Shown here in pieces: positions 1 through 11,300 of a stretch of 64,000 nucleotides of DNA. The notes under the pieces were generated by a model. The model did no database searches and had not been told where the DNA came from. It saw only the letters and a list, made by a program, of their open reading frames with translations. Position numbers and translations under genes: made by a program. This DNA is from Erigeron canadensis. Its lineage: Eukaryota > Streptophyta > Magnoliopsida > Asterales > Asteraceae. Numbering within the stretch: position 1 is the first letter of the stretch; every line of letters begins with the position of its first letter. Where the stretch lies: assembly GCF_010389155.1 (NCBI RefSeq), contig NC_057765.1, positions 28,150,980 through 28,214,979 on the forward strand, in the 5' to 3' direction.

Positions 1-2
1 AC

Positions 3-2870
3 ACACAATCCTTGTTCTCTGTGCCAGAACTGTTGAGGAATCTGGACAACCTGGTGTCCACTTCTGATGAAGTCCAGATGTCCCCGAGAATGATTTTTGC
101 ATTCTCTAGAACTGATGCACCACAATCTGGTGAGTCAGAAAGGCAACTGGGCGGGCCTCAAAATAATGAGGGACCCACCGGTTTGTCTACTGGAGCGGTA
201 ACTATGGCAGAAGCAGGAGTTCAGGCGATTCCTAAGGCAAGAAGATCTTCCAAGAGCAGGAGATCAAGATCTGGACTCGCTGCACCTGACCAGTCACAAT
301 CTGTGACTGTGGTCTCTGAAGCCACTGCCGGTGATAGTGCAACTGAGGATAGAGCAGTTGTAGTTGAGGCACCAGTCACCTCTGTCCAGGGAGAAGATGC
401 TTCGGCAACGGATCCTAGAACTGATGATACCATTGAGGCAACTCAAACTGGTCATCAGGAGTCTGAACAACTTGTTCAGCCACCCCCAACATTTATGGAT
501 CTTGGCATAAATGAGGGTGTGTTTCAGCTTGAGTCTTCGGACTCATCTGAGACAGAATCTGACCAGGAGATGGCTGATGCAACTGTACTTGATCAGCTCC
601 CTTTTCTCCTTGGTCAACCCCAAGAACCACATGTTTCAGTTTCCCCAACTAATGAACAAAGCTTAGAAATACCTCCAATATTCACCTCTCGCCAACCACT
701 TTCTTCTATGGGTGTACCTAGAAATAGACACATCCTAACCCCACCGTCGCCGTCGTTCACACCTGAGCACTCTCAGCATGAACGACACATTGAATCTCTT
801 CCCTTCATTTCTACAACCCCTCCTCTTCTATCAACTGATGCTACTGCAACTGGAGAACCAAATATTGTCATACCTCGTCCAGTTGCACCTGTAGCTTTTT
901 CGGCCGGTCCAGTGACACCTTCTCCTCCGTCATTGGACAGCCAATTCGTGTCTTTCCAAGCCGATCTCTCGAATCTTCTCGCGAGGGTGGAAGAGATTCA
1001 AAAGACACTCGAGAGGAACACCAAGTCCCTCTCCAGGTACCACAAGGATCACTTGCAAAATATTAAAGTGGTTGACCTGGGGATCAACAAGTTCTCTGCC
1101 AATGAGGACTTGGTGTTTGGCAAGCTGAACGAGTTAGTGGAATCCTCCAATCATCTGGCAACATCTTTAAGGGAGGCATTCGCACTAACTCAATCTGGAG
1201 TCACATCTTCAATATCTAACCTGCTGAACAGTACTGTCAGATCTTCAGAGGTTGATATTCAGAATCTGGAAAGGCAGGTGCAAGATTTATGTAACAAACC
1301 TGGCCTAGATGTGACTGCGCTTGGGCACCAGTTGGCCTCTTCAGTGAGTCTCAAGATTGAAGAAACCTTGGCTGCCAGTGAAAACAATTTGATTGAAAAG
1401 GTGATGTCTGAGATCACCAAGATTGCAGCGCCCCAGGTCGATCTCACTCCTATCACTTCTGAGATTGATCGGTTGAGGTGCAGTCTGGATACACTGGCCA
1501 GCAAGGTCTCTGAACACTCAACTGCCATATCGGATCTGACCACTGAAGTTGGCAAAGGAAGGGAAGGTATGACTGAAAGTGTTAAGGAAGTCCCTGCAAC
1601 TGGGCTCTCTTCAGATGATCTCTCAATACTCAAACAGATTTTAAAGAGTCAAGAGCAGACAAGTGGAAATGTAATGACTCAGTCTCAAAAGATCAATCAT
1701 CTTTGGAGGATAGTTCGCATGCTTTGTGGAGTCTTCAAAGAGTGCAAGACAATGCAATCATGGCAGCCTCTAGATCGCCTGCCCTCTAGTCATGCCGATT
1801 TTGAAGCCATCAAGCAGGGACTAGATGCTGCCAAGGGGGAAAGGTCGGTATATGCCCCTCACACTCTTGTGAAGACTTCAAGTAAAGGGAAGGAGATTGT
1901 GGTGGCTACCAGTACTGAGGCTGGTGAGCAAGGGTTTGAGGTGTTTGATGATGTGGTGGTAGGAGGTGTTGATAAAGGAAAGGCCATTGCTGATGAATCT
2001 TTGGAACCAGACACCGATGCACCAATGTTGGAAACTGGCAATGTCGATTTGTTGCCTCCAGTTACTGAAAGCGAGAGTCAGAAGTTAGCAAGAGTGGGAT
2101 ACCTGGTCAAGGAAAGGAAGAAACAAATGAAGGCAAACCAGTTTGAATCAAGAAAAAATCTTCCAACCCCTCTTGTTGATATCACTGATGCTCAACTCCT
2201 TGGCTTGACACTTGTTGAATACAAGAAGATCAAAGAAGATCCAAGAATAGTCAATGCACTGAAGGAGATGCTTGAAGTGGAGCTGGACAAACACTACCAG
2301 GATGATGAGGCTGAACTGGATGCAAAGTGTTTGAATGTATCGGTGGAAAAGGCCAGAGAGATTAGATCTGAAGGGATTCTCAAGAGGACTGAGCAGGTAA
2401 AGAAGGCGGTCACCAAAGTGTTGAATCCACCCAAGTCCAAAGGGAGAAAACAAAAAGCCTTGCCAAGAGATGCAAATCTGAGGACTTGGGTAGATACATC
2501 TGAACCTACAACTGATGATATTCGAGCTGCTACACAAAAGCTGAGCACGAGCAAAATCAAACTAACAAATGAATCTGAAGCTCGCACATATTTGTCAGAT
2601 GTACAGCGTCGAAGGCACAATAGAGGCAGGATTACTGATGTCAAGGTCTCAATCAAGCCTGGTGCCAAGCATTTTGTTGTTGAGGTACAATACTTTGGTG
2701 GACCTAAGAGGACAACTGAGTACCCGGATGTCAATCAGTATGGTCATTCCGAACATGTTGAGATGTTGAGGTTGCTGGAGGGGAGACAGAGGAAGAATAA
2801 AGTTGAAAGAGGCTGGAGTACGTATTGCAAAATCTTATCAAGTTCAAGGAAAACATTGAAGAAAGATTAG
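3..2870 (+). CDS. 5'-partial extra ORF of the LTR retrotransposon, in env-like position; function unknown
   Basis: The frame is open to the window edge and the first in-frame codons contain no ATG, so the true start lies upstream. The first third is rich in Pro, Ser, Thr and acidic residues, typical of a disordered region. Codons about 310-560 have a heptad-like pattern (ADLSNLLARVEEIQKTLERN and following) that suggests a long coiled coil. The last quarter is Lys/Arg-rich. I see no signal peptide, membrane segment, zinc knuckle or polymerase motif, so an envelope role is not supported. The stop at 2868-2870 is probably secondary: another frame stays open from about 2812 to 2946 and ends in a basic SKRRKTGEG stretch, which suggests a frameshift near 2815. 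Confidence 0.6.
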   Translation, partial: TQSLFSVPELLRNLDNLVSTSDEVQMSPRMIFAFSRTDAPQSGESERQLGGPQNNEGPTGLSTGAVTMAEAGVQAIPKARRSSKSRRSRSGLAAPDQSQSVTVVSEATAGDSATEDRAVVVEAPVTSVQGEDASATDPRTDDTIEATQTGHQESEQLVQPPPTFMDLGINEGVFQLESSDSSETESDQEMADATVLDQLPFLLGQPQEPHVSVSPTNEQSLEIPPIFTSRQPLSSMGVPRNRHILTPPSPSFTPEHSQHERHIESLPFISTTPPLLSTDATATGEPNIVIPRPVAPVAFSAGPVTPSPPSLDSQFVSFQADLSNLLARVEEIQKTLERNTKSLSRYHKDHLQNIKVVDLGINKFSANEDLVFGKLNELVESSNHLATSLREAFALTQSGVTSSISNLLNSTVRSSEVDIQNLERQVQDLCNKPGLDVTALGHQLASSVSLKIEETLAASENNLIEKVMSEITKIAAPQVDLTPITSEIDRLRCSLDTLASKVSEHSTAISDLTTEVGKGREGMTESVKEVPATGLSSDDLSILKQILKSQEQTSGNVMTQSQKINHLWRIVRMLCGVFKECKTMQSWQPLDRLPSSHADFEAIKQGLDAAKGERSVYAPHTLVKTSSKGKEIVVATSTEAGEQGFEVFDDVVVGGVDKGKAIADESLEPDTDAPMLETGNVDLLPPVTESESQKLARVGYLVKERKKQMKANQFESRKNLPTPLVDITDAQLLGLTLVEYKKIKEDPRIVNALKEMLEVELDKHYQDDEAELDAKCLNVSVEKAREIRSEGILKRTEQVKKAVTKVLNPPKSKGRKQKALPRDANLRTWVDTSEPTTDDIRAATQKLSTSKIKLTNESEARTYLSDVQRRRHNRGRITDVKVSIKPGAKHFVVEVQYFGGPKRTTEYPDVNQYGHSEHVEMLRLLEGRQRKNKVERGWSTYCKILSSSRKTLKKD

Positions 2871-3220
2871 GCCTTGATCCTGAGGATACTCAGCCGATTT
2901 CATCAGTCTCAAAGAGAAGGAAAACTGGCGAAGGGCCATCTGTTTAAGTTTTCCTTCTAACTATCTACTTGTAATTTTGTGTACTCTCTTGTAATTTATT
3001 TGTAATTGTATGTATATACAAGTTGTCAGATTGTAACCTACAAGTAAGATATCTGATAAGATCTACAAACGCTTAAAACAAAATCCAAGACAGTTGATGA
3101 TTTATAAAAATGTCTTGGAAACTTAAAAGGTTTTATCAAATTCAAGTATTTCAAACTTAAACTTGTATAGAAACAAGTTTGAAAATACTTGACAATATTT
3201 CAGGACAATTAGGGGGAATT
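2871..3220 (+). other. 3' untranslated stretch of the retrotransposon, with polypurine tract
   Basis: No gene is seen apart from the out-of-frame tail to 2946. The tract ATTAGGGGGAATT at 3208-3220 directly precedes the LTR start, the position of the plus-strand primer in reverse transcription. The rest is AT-rich and unremarkable. Confidence 0.6.
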
Positions 3221-4188
3221 TGTTAGGTCCAGTTTTAACTAAACTGGAGCTCTCCAGTGACATCTGGGGAGCATGAGGAATTGTCCGAAATATTAGAAGT
3301 CCAGTTGCATTGTACAGGTTTAGCAACTGATGACTTCCTCCAGTTGAGATCAGAAGACTAGAATCTGAAGACCTTCCAGTTGAAGTCAAAGACAACAAAT
3401 GGAAGATAGAGATTGGCAATGGCAGCGAAGCCCAGTTGACAATCTACCAGATTAATCAACTGGAGAATCCTCCAGTGTAAATGCTCTTACAAAGCTTTAC
3501 ACTGATTACGAGGAGGACCTCTTTTACTCTACATCCTTTTAACCGGACAATGATATTGTCTTTGGATAAAGATACAAAGATGTAGAGTGGTTGAATAAAG
3601 TAACCTTTTGTCTTACTTTATTTAACACACACAAAGGATTATTTTAACAATACTTTTGTGTGCTGTCAACCATATTTGTACGTCGAAGTTGAGATCCCCA
3701 TGCTCAATCTTCGACTATAAATAGAGGTCCTTGCACAAGCTTTTACAATAACTTTGCAAAAACATATATTCTGCAATATTGGTGAACTTGTGCAATATTC
3801 TCTCAATCGTAAAAAGGAACATTTCACAACTCTAAGTGTTTTGATTGTTTAGGAGAATTTCCAAGTTTAGATCAATTGTAATTCATGGGTTGTTAGGATA
3901 TTTACATTCATGTATTATCTTGGTTCTGCAACAACCTTGTATTTTATTTAAACAAGTAATAAATAAAATACACTTGAAAATTACATATTGTCTTACCAGT
4001 TTACATACTCATCATTTATATTATTGCATGTATTAATATTCTGTCACCTTAACACTTCATTCCAGTTAACCTGGTACACGATCTATCTAAACTGGTCACA
4101 TCCAGATTAATTGATCGTGTTGCAAAGTTCACTCACCATCGACATAGAGGTGTCTTCAGCACCCATCTAGTAATAGCTGGGACTAAAA
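3221..4188 (+). repeat. 3' LTR of the left-edge retrotransposon
   Basis: The LTR begins TGTTAGGTCC directly after the polypurine tract. A TATA box lies at 3716-3723 and AATAAA-type signals near 3955-3965, giving a U3 of about 500 bp. The right end is not certain. I place it near 4188 because GGGACTAAAA there loosely mirrors the start, and because exon 6 of Ulp1-like copy A begins at 4195. The first 250 bp and the end hold at least eight CCAGTT/AACTGG-type motifs. Confidence 0.55.
3716..3723 (+). promoter_or_regulatory. TATA box of the 3' LTR
   Basis: TATAAATA followed by GAGG, about 495 bp into the LTR, with no competing TATA motif in good context nearby. Transcription would start about 30 bp downstream. 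Confidence 0.5.
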
Positions 4189-4194
4189 AACCAG

Positions 4195-5242
4195 TCTGAA
4201 GAATTTTTTAGTGAAAAAAAGACGAAAACAGAGGAACAACTTTATGAGTTGTTTGACATTAATATGCGTACGTTCTTTGGAAAGAATGAAGATTTGAGTA
4301 ATTTTCAACAGTTTGATCTGGTATGTACAAAATCAATTTTGATTCTGTATAGGTTTCTTGATATCTAAATAATTTGGTTTTTACAAATTTATGCATAAAA
4401 TCATATATGATTTTGTATAGGTTTTTGTGATATATAAACAAAATCATATATCATATTTGATTTTGTATAGGTTATTGATATGAACTGCATTTGACTTTGT
4501 ATGGTTCTTGATATTTGTTTTGCTTTTTATCTTCACTTGTAAACAAGTTTTCTTCCCCATGTGTCGTTCACAGCACTTTTACTGTTTCGTATACGACCTG
4601 AGGAAGAAACCAGAATTAATTGTGCTTGACAACATCCATGCTGGCGACAATTTTGAAGCAAAGTATAGCAATGTCATAAATGTTGTTGTAAGTATTAATT
4701 ATTTTTCATGTATTTTTATATTTTTTTTTATGTGCTTGACAAGATTTTTCTTATTTTAAATATTCTGTTATGCGTAGCATAACCAATTTTGTAGGTATTT
4801 GAATCACAAGAAACATCCAATGGCCGACAAGATTATTTCTCTCAAGTTAAAGCAAATGAAACTAAAATGGAATACAAAGAAAAATTTTGTTGATTGTGGC
4901 ATCTTTTTGATGCGTCACATGGAATGTTTTGATGGTCAAAAGCCACAGAATTGGGATTGTTCAATTCCAAAAGAGTCTGAAGGTCAATCTGAAGAAATTT
5001 TCAATCTCAGGATAAGGTATAACAAAATGATTCAAGTACATCAAGCCAACAATCTTGCTTCAAGTAATATTCAAAGGGTTGAAGAATATGGAAAAAAAAA
5101 AGAGATTGGAAAAAGATTGGAAAGGTTTTTGTTGCAATGCAAAAACAAAATGTTTCTAAATAGAAATTCAGACTTGGAAGTTTCAGTTGTTGATAGACTT
5201 GTGGAAACTTTGAATGGTGTATGTCTTGTAAACAGTTTGTAA
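4195..5242 (+). pseudogene. Ulp1-like cysteine protease, copy A: last three exons only
   Basis: Exons matching exons 6-8 of copy C are present at 4195-4320, 4547-4687 and 4778-5242. The lengths of the first two (126 and 141 bp) equal those of copy B. The C48/Ulp1 catalytic residues are kept: His in SQHFYCF, Asp in VLDN and Cys in VDCGIFLMRHMECF. The 5' exons are absent here because the LTR element lies immediately upstream. The acceptor before exon 7 reads AA instead of AG at 4545-4546, and the nearest AG shifts the frame, so this end would not splice normally even without the insertion. Copy A resembles copy B more than C (shared WDCSIPKESEGQ stretch). Ulp1-family enzymes process or remove SUMO; that role is not shown for this transposon-associated branch. 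Confidence 0.7.
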
Positions 5243-5362
5243 GCTATTCAAAATTATTATTAATATTACTTATAGAGTTTGAAAATCATAAATGATTTTG
5301 TGTTCAAAATTCAGATAAATCAAAATTGATTTTATGTATCGTTTAGGAAACCTATCAAAAAT

Positions 5363-6110
5363 CAAATATGATTTTGTATAGAATCTCACAATGTATGCTT
5401 AAAATCATTTATGATAATGAATAAGTTTTAATGTAAGAAACTCATTTTATTTTGTCACATTGTGCTATACAGAATCATATATGATTTTCTATAACTATTA
5501 CGCATGTATAAGTAAAATCATTTTTGATTTTCAATAGTTGATCTTGTATAAGTTATGATTCTGTATGGAAAGCATATAGAAAATCATATATGATTCTAAA
5601 AAATGATTTTAAATATTTTTTTTTGTAATAAAATCAAATATGATTTTGTATAGGTATTTCACAATGTATGTTTAAAATCATTTATGATTATGAATAAGTT
5701 TCAATGTAAGAAACTCATTTTATTTGGCAAATTGTGCTTTACAAAATCATATATGATTTTCTATAACTATTACGCATGTATAAGTAAAATCATTTTTGAT
5801 TTTCAGTAGTTGATCTTGTATAAGTTATGATTCTGTATGGAAAGCATATAGAAAATCATATATGATTCTAAACAATGATTTTAAATATTTTTCTTTGTAA
5901 TAAAATCAAATATGATTTTGTATAGGTATTTCACAATGTATGCTTAAAATCATTTATGATTATGAATAAGTTTCAATGTAAGAAACTCATTTTATTTGGC
6001 AAATTGTGCTATACAGAATCATATATGATTTTCTATAACTATTACGCATGTATAAGTAAAATCATTTTTGATTTGTTATGATTCTGTATGGAAAACATAT
6101 AGAAAATCAT
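5363..6110 (+). repeat. 272-bp tandem repeat, about 2.7 copies
   Basis: The phrase CAAATATGATTTTGTATAG starts at 5363, 5635 and 5907, exactly 272 bp apart, with the intervening sequence closely matched. The third copy is shortened. Each unit carries several dyads. The same unit reappears at about 17380-17900, 3' of copy C, in the same orientation. Confidence 0.8.
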
Positions 6111-7209
6111 ATATGATTTTAGTCGTAATTAGTGAAGCAAGTATACCAAATCATATATGATTTTGTGTAGGACATTTAGGTAACTTCCATATCATTCATA
6201 AAAAAACAATACGAAATCATAAATGATTTTATGCATCATTTACGAATCTTATGCAAAATCAAAAATGATTTTACAGATACATTAGAGGAAAACGATAGAA
6301 ATCATAATGATTTTGTATATTTCATGAGCTCAAAACCAAAAATAAGTTGCATAATAATATAACCGTTTAAAATCATGTTTGAAATCATATATGATTTTAA
6401 ACATAGTGTTAATTTATTCATATAAAATCATTTTTGATTTTATTCATACTTATACAAAATCATTTTTGAATTATCCATAACAATGATTATACGTATGCAT
6501 TTGGGAAAACATATACAAAATCATATATGATTTTATTTTAGTTAAAGCAAATGGCTTCCTTAAAGAGATCATTTATAAAATCAAAAATGATTTTTAGCAT
6601 ACACTTTCATATTCGAAATCTATAATGATTTTGCAAATGTGTTAAGGTAAAACAATACAAAATCATATATGATTTTGTGTAGAACATTGAGTCAACATCA
6701 AAATGAATTCCATAAAAAGATACCCTTTTAAAAATACAGAGTTAAACCCATTTCATCATAATTCGTGAAAATATTACATTATTTATCATTACATAAAGCA
6801 AATAATAAACATTAAATCTAATACTTTGGAGCATAGCTTATAAGTTCTTCAACAATTTGTTTCCTTCTTCGAATATAATTCTCTTACTTGTTGAATTTTC
6901 CAATCTTTTCTTCAAATTCTTTCTTTTTTTTTTCCATTACATTCTTGAACATTGAAACCCAGTATTTTTTTTCTTCAACAATCTCTTCGGAAATTGGAAC
7001 TAGATAACTACAAAAAAAAAACTATATTCAAAATCAAAAATGATTTTAAACATTAATAAAGGAAAAACTATATAGAAAGTCATACATATATTAATATGTG
7101 AATCATGTAGAAAGAAAGATGAGTTTCATACAAATAAACCTATTTAAAATCAAAAATGATTTTAAACGAAATGTTTAAAAACCAATAAGTGGTATCATAA
7201 TCTTTAATT

Positions 7210-7375
7210 CATAAAACTGTTGTGAATCATATATGATTTTACACATATCTTCTCAATAAAATATATTAAACGTAGGGGTAGTATTGTATTTTTCACAGAG
7301 TTCATTATATATTTCTTTTCCCCGCATATTCGTTCATCTTCACACACATATACGCAAACGCATACAAACATAGGG
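7210..7375 (+). repeat. Duplicated 5'-leader module (first copy)
   Basis: This segment runs from a dyad through ACGTAGGGGTAGTATTGTAT to a run of ACACAC/AAACGCATACAAACA. It matches 8025-8185, the region just upstream of copy B. No coding exon follows this first copy, so it looks like a stranded promoter or leader duplicate. Confidence 0.65.
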
Positions 7376-8024
7376 TTTCTGATAAGTTGCATAAAAATAT
7401 AACCGTTTGAAATCATATATGATTTTAAAAATAGGGTGAATTATCCATATAAGATCATATATAATTTTTTATAGGTTTCTGATATGTACAACGTTTGTTT
7501 TGTATATCATTTAAAAAGAGTTACATAGAAAGAAAATCATATAAAATCAAAAATAATTTAAAGCATGAAGTTTATATATATACAAAATCATATATCATTT
7601 CATTTATAAATATAGACAAAAAAAATGAGTTTGATATCGTTAATCCTATTCAAAATCATATATGATTTTGTGTAGGACATTTAGGTAACTTTCATCTCAT
7701 TCATAAAAAAACAATACGAAATCAAAAATGATTCTATGCATCATTTAGAAAACCTATGCAAAATCAAAAATGATTTTACAGATACATTAGGAGAAAACTT
7801 TAGAAACTCATTTATGATTTTTTTTTATATTAAATAGAGTCAAAACAAAAAATAAATCGCATAATAATATAACCGTTTGAAATCATATATGATTTTAAAC
7901 ATAGTGTGAATTATTTATACAAAATCATTTTTAATTTTATTCATACTTCTTGAAAAAATAATGCTTTTAGGAGGAAAAAATGTCTAAAAACCCATAAGTG
8001 GTATCATATATGATTTAATTTATA

Positions 8025-8185
8025 AAAATGCTGTGAATCATATATGATTTTACACATATGTTCTCAAGCAAATATATAAAACGTAGGGGTAGTATTGTAT
8101 TTTTCACATAATCCATTATATACTTTTTTTCCCCCCAAAATTCTTCATTCACACACGTACACACAAACGCATACAAACACACACT
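8025..8185 (+). promoter_or_regulatory. Putative promoter/leader of Ulp1-like copy B
   Basis: Second copy of the leader module, 190-350 bp before the ATG of copy B. A degenerate version also precedes copy D in inverted orientation (about 18480-18580). Conservation upstream of three gene starts suggests a promoter or 5'UTR. I cannot name a clear TATA box. Confidence 0.4.
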
Positions 8186-8371
8186 AAAACCGGAGATTGA
8201 TTTTGATCTTATTTTCTCTTCATTATACTTCCATTATATTATTTCTTACCGTCGTACCGCCGATACAAATCTATTATATCCTACCGTCGTACAATTATTT
8301 CCGTCCCTTGTACAATTCCTCCACTATTTCCGCACTTCCGTAAAATATTATATTTGTTATCTTAAAAAATC

Positions 8372-11300
8372 ATGACAGAACAGTCTAAATCGTTAAATAT
8401 GAAAAGGAAAAATGTTATTGATGATTCTGAAAAGTCAATTTCAAATTCAGGTACATTTAATCTTTATTTATTCATTTTTTAATATTTTTTTTATTTTATA
8501 TGATTTTTTTAGGGCTTTAATTTATTTTTTTATGTTTTTTTTTTAATTTTTAATTCTATGCTTGCAATCCACTGATTATGTAGTTAACTATTTCCACTAA
8601 ATCATATTTGATTATTTATAGAGGTTTTAATGGTATATGTTTTTTTAAATCTATGTGTAAAATCATATATGATTTTGTATATAGATTTTAGTTTTTTATC
8701 TTTCATTCTACAATCAATTATCATTTTTTGTTGATGCTGTTGTTAGCTGTGTCCTTATGCCTACAATCCTATTTGATTGTGTATATAAATTTTAGAGATA
8801 TAGGTTTTTGTAACTGTATGTGTAAAAACATATATGATTTGGTATATATATTTTTGAATTTTGTAACTGTATGTGTAGTATCATGTTTGATTATAGGTTT
8901 AGAGTTTATACAATCCAATATTTGATCATGTATAAATATTTTAGAGGTTCTGTTTTTGTAAGTTTATGTGTAATATCATGTTTGAATTTGCTATTTTTTA
9001 AGTTTATGTCTAGAATAAAAAGTTATATTATGTTGTTAGTTATTTGTGTTATCCAAATATAATTTATTTAGTTTTGATACATTAAACATATTATGTAGAT
9101 GATGAAAATGTCAATTTGTCGAAATTAGAAACGATGAAGAAAGGAAATTGTTAACTGGCTGTTAAAAGTAGAAGAGTTTCAAAAAAGAAAAAGGTTGTAT
9201 TCGCTGATGATAAAAATCAGAACGATGATAGTGATGATAATGATAATGATGTTTCATGTCCTCAAAAAGTTAAAAGGAAATACAACCTTCTTGGTTTTCA
9301 GTTTAAGTCAATTGTCATCAGGACTGCGCCATCTCCTTTCGCTAAAATGATGTCCTCACTTAGTATATCTCAGAAGAAGATGGTTTGTCAAATGGGATTA
9401 GGATCCTTACTTGGATTCTCAATAAGCGAACTCAACCCTAAACTTGGGCATTATATAGTGAGTTCTTTTAACGGCTCTTATATTAAGACTTTGAAAGGCA
9501 AAATTTACTGTAACCGTGATGCTGTATCTCAAGTTTTTGGGATTTCGAAATCAGTTGGTCTTGCGTTCAGTTCCTTAGAAAAGACACATGAGTTTGAAAA
9601 AGTTTGGGAAAAACAATTCAAAAATCCTAGACTGATAACAGCAAAAGACATTGCCAATGTGATGAGTTACGATGTGGCAGATTACATGTTCAAGATGAAC
9701 TTTCTTATGGTGTTTTACAACACGATGATAGCTTGTGAAAGTGGTGGTCATATTTGTAGGGAAGTGTTGAAATATATAAAAGATGACACCAAAGTTGAAG
9801 AAATTGACTGGTGTGGTGAGTTGTTAGAAGCTTTGAAAGTTAGTAAAAATAGATGGAATCCAGAAAATCCATTACAAAGTGCATATGCTGGTCCTTACAC
9901 TTTTTTATATGTAAGTAAATTTTTCTTTCAACATTGACCTAATTACACCTATATATTAATGTTTGTATCATTTACACTTTTTTTTTTGTTTTATTTAATT
10001 TTTAGTTGTTGTATCTTGATCGTACCACATCTGACTCCCAAGACTCAACCCATCAATATCCAATTCATAAGAATTGGACTGATGCTAACATACAAGCTCG
10101 AGCTGTTGAGGAAATGAGAAATAAATCTTTCGGTACATTTGATATTGTGATGCCTCTGTGGACAAAAGTGAAAAACAAAAATGTAAGGAGGATGGTGGCG
10201 AGAAGGACTTAACGCTAAATAAGAAAAAGGTAATATTATTATTAATTTAATCAAATATGATTTTGTTATAACTGTTAAGTTTGATTACATTGATTTTGTA
10301 TAAAATGCCATTCAAAATCATATATGATTTTTATATTTTCTCGAAAATGAACACTAAATTCATATATGATTTTGACTAGGTTTAATGATAGTGAACTAAC
10401 TTTTTTATTTCTACATGTATGAGTAAAATCATATATGTTTTTGTGTAAGAATGTTACAAACTACGAGTAAAATAAAAGTTTTTATAAATAGGTTTCTCTG
10501 GATGGAAATAATTTAGTTTTGGGTTAATGTCCTATACAAAATCATATATGATATTTTATAGGTTTTTCAGAAAACATGCTTAAAATAATTTTTGATTTTG
10601 ATCAAGCATTTAATTTTGAATAGGGCTACCTGCATATGATTAAGGATAGTTTTAGAACAGTGAATGATATGAAGTCATCTACGATTGAAATATTCACTGA
10701 TATATCAAAAAAGTTTGGTGACGATGATACTTTTTTTGATAAACGCGAGAAGTTGTCCGAAATTTTTTCTTTGGACAAAAAGTTTCTTGATGATTTGCTT
10801 AAAAAGAAAGAGGTGAATGAGGACAAGATAAGAGATTTGGTATTTGTTTCAAGAGATGATGATAATGAGGTTGAAGGTTCTGATAATATGGACAGAGAAT
10901 TGAGTTTAGTTGTTTACAATTTACATGGTGTGAATGATGATGTTGATTATGAAAACGAGGATGTAGAAATGAACTTAGTTGCTTACAATGCTGGTTATGA
11001 TGTGGATGAAAAATTGAATGCTGAAGTAGAGCTTGAAGATGAACAACAATTTGATCGAGAAGGTGAGCATGAAATTGATAGAGAAGTTGGGCAAGAGATT
11101 CAGCCTGAACAAGAAAAAGAAGTTGAAAAAGAAGTTGATCCTAAAGATAACCAAGAAGTTGAGCAAGAAGGTGATGATGAAGTTGAAAAAGTATTGAATG
11201 ATGAAGTATCAAAATCTGATCAAACTTCTATTATGGAGCCAATTTTTCAGAAAGATTCTTTTTCCACTATAATACGAGCAAGAGATGAATTGGATGAAAT

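Larger units (their letters stand above)
1..4188 (+). mobile_element. 3' part of an LTR retrotransposon (Sirevirus-like copia layout), cut by the window edge
   Basis: The left edge is inside an open reading frame that runs to 2870. It is followed by untranslated sequence, a polypurine tract at 3208-3220 and an LTR that starts with TGTTAGG at 3221. A long ORF between pol and the 3' LTR, plus an LTR of about 1 kb, is the layout of Sirevirus-type Ty1/copia elements; the assignment rests on layout because gag and pol lie outside the window. The right end abuts exon 6 of Ulp1-like copy A, so the element probably inserted in intron 5 of that gene. Its 5' LTR and the first five exons of copy A should lie to the left of the window. 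Confidence 0.6.
5243..8371. repeat. Noncoding spacer between copies A and B, saturated with the 18-bp dyad
   Basis: No gene is visible in these 3.1 kb. The sequence is built from repeated modules, each holding copies of AAAATCA-N4-TGATTTT. The exact core ATCATATATGAT occurs about 15 times here. Other centres are AAAA, TTTT, AATA and TTTA. Larger repeats include a 272-bp tandem unit (5363-6110), a roughly 220-bp module at 6141-6363 that recurs at 7650-7873 and partly at 12890-13020, and a leader-like module at 7210-7375 that recurs at 8025-8185. Confidence 0.8.

Noticed and set aside
12..14. Position 12 as the start of the left-edge ORF
   Set aside because: The codon is TTG and the frame is open to the edge, so the real start is outside the window.
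221..2734. Minus-strand ORFs opposite the left-edge ORF
   Set aside because: Antisense shadows of the long plus-strand frame; composition mirrors it and no motifs are present.
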